Assembly (NCBI GenBank): GCA_018056045.1
Contig: JAGPGI010000003.1
Coordinates: 1 to 24,699 of the forward strand
Length of the DNA: 24,699 bases
Direction of reading: 5' to 3'
From: Paracoccus sp. (in: a-proteobacteria)
GTDB lineage: Bacteria > Pseudomonadota > Alphaproteobacteria > Rhodobacterales > Rhodobacteraceae
Position numbers and translations under genes: made by a program
In this document: positions 24,084 through 24,699 of the stretch, piece after piece
Position numbering within the stretch: position 1 is the first letter of the stretch
How the letters are laid out: every line of letters starts with the position of its first letter
The notes under the pieces: generated by a model
Database searches by the model: none
What the model was told of the DNA's origin: nothing
What the model saw: the letters and a program-made list of their open reading frames with translations, nothing else

Positions 24084-24699
24084 ATGACAGCGCTCAGCAA
24101 AGATCGGCCCTTGGAGCGGGCAGCTTACCGCGCTTCAGACGAGGCTTGGTCGAGGGCGGTTCGGATCGCTCGCGAACTCGACCGGGTTCTCGACGGGGAC
24201 TTGCCGATGCGGGAGGCTGTCAGCCGGGCAGCGGTGGAACAGCGCCTTTCTACCCGTCAGGTCTACAATCAGCTCGCCCGGTATCGCGAGGACCGTCGTG
24301 TCTCGTCGCTTCTTCCTCGGACGACCGGAGCGCGGCGGACGAGGATATCGGCCGGCGTGGAGGCCATCATTGCCGATACCTTGCGGGAGATGTGGCTACA
24401 GCCGGAGCAACCTGATCTGGCGCCTATCGTTGACGAAGTCCGCGCGCGCTGTGCCAGTGAAGGATTCAAGCCCCCTGCCTATGTCACCGTGGCCAAGCGT
24501 ATCCCGCACGTGTTCTCCCCCGAGGAGATCGCGCGGCGGCGATTTTCCGGTGGCAAGCATCTTCACCGCCTAAAGCCGCGTCCGGGATACATCCGTGCCG
24601 CCCACGCCCTTGAGGTCGTCCAGATCGATCATACCCCGGCCGACATCCAGTTCGTCGAGGTGATCGACGATCATGGCATCTTCGTTGGCAGACCTTATC
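24084..24699 (+). CDS. TniA/Mu-type DDE transposase, N-terminal part (runs off the window)
   Basis: The frame from the ATG at 24084 is open for 205 codons to the window edge. It has a winged-helix-like N-terminal part (REAVSRAAVEQRLSTRQVYNQLARY, residues 43-67). The linker RPGYIRAAHALEVVQIDHTPAD then carries the first catalytic aspartate, Asp182 in QIDHT, of a retroviral-integrase-type core, and the segment ends VGRPY. This arrangement is that of TniA/Tn552/TnsB-like transposases, which need an ATPase partner (TniB/TnsC) usually encoded just downstream. Codon use is less GC3-biased than in the rest of the window, which fits transferred DNA. Confidence 0.85.
   Translation, partial: MTALSKDRPLERAAYRASDEAWSRAVRIARELDRVLDGDLPMREAVSRAAVEQRLSTRQVYNQLARYREDRRVSSLLPRTTGARRTRISAGVEAIIADTLREMWLQPEQPDLAPIVDEVRARCASEGFKPPAYVTVAKRIPHVFSPEEIARRRFSGGKHLHRLKPRPGYIRAAHALEVVQIDHTPADIQFVEVIDDHGIFVGRPY

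Overview
This window looks like part of a chromosome or large plasmid from a Rhodobacteraceae-type alphaproteobacterium, with Paracoccus or a near relative as the best guess. The reasons are high GC, strong G/C third-position bias, tightly packed minus-strand operons with ATGA overlaps, and the character of the proteins. No rRNA or tRNA gene and no CRISPR array was seen. Most genes lie on the minus strand. The exceptions are two TetR-type regulators and the genes cut by the two window edges.

Layout. (1) 1-1066: the last 33 codons of a CDF metal-efflux protein, a short gene-free junction, and a Na/Pi-cotransporter-family gene that lacks its C-terminal half. (2) 1068-2273: a GltS glutamate/Na+ symporter, directly upstream of and coupled to that truncated gene. 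(3) 2361-7420: the operon phaC > MaoC-Pta fusion > acetate/propionate-family kinase > FabI-type enoyl reductase, joined by overlaps of 0-4 bp. Its promoter region carries a perfect FNR/FixK-type box. (4) 7525-13521: an operon matching E. coli yhiI-rbbA-yhhJ (HlyD adaptor, fused ABC-ABC-permease, second permease), followed by a lipoprotein serine hydrolase. A TetR regulator diverges from it. (5) 14574-15425: a tandem universal stress protein. (6) 15486-22239: an RND efflux operon (adaptor, pump, outer-membrane lipoprotein), then a PagL-like lipid A deacylase and a small protein. A divergent TetR regulator sits at 22373-23005 with a palindromic operator between. (7) 23006-24699: a decayed IS3-family transposase and the start of a TniA/Mu-type transposase that runs off the window.

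How it may work together. Region 3 handles acyl-CoA: polymer storage (PhaC), hydration and phosphorolysis of acyl-CoA (MaoC-Pta), recovery of ATP from acyl phosphate (kinase) and enoyl reduction (FabI). The FNR-type box and the nearby stress protein suggest a low-oxygen energy and redox module; this is inference. A near-identical palindromic element of about 22 bp (core TCAAC-N4-GTTGA or one to two mismatches) precedes gltS, phaC and the yhiI-like gene. All three copies have the same orientation, which suggests common control of regions 2-4. This shared element is the least explained feature of the window and the best candidate for something undescribed. Both ends carry marks of rearrangement (a truncated transporter, IS remnants, a transposon end), so the block may be flanked by mobile or recombined DNA.
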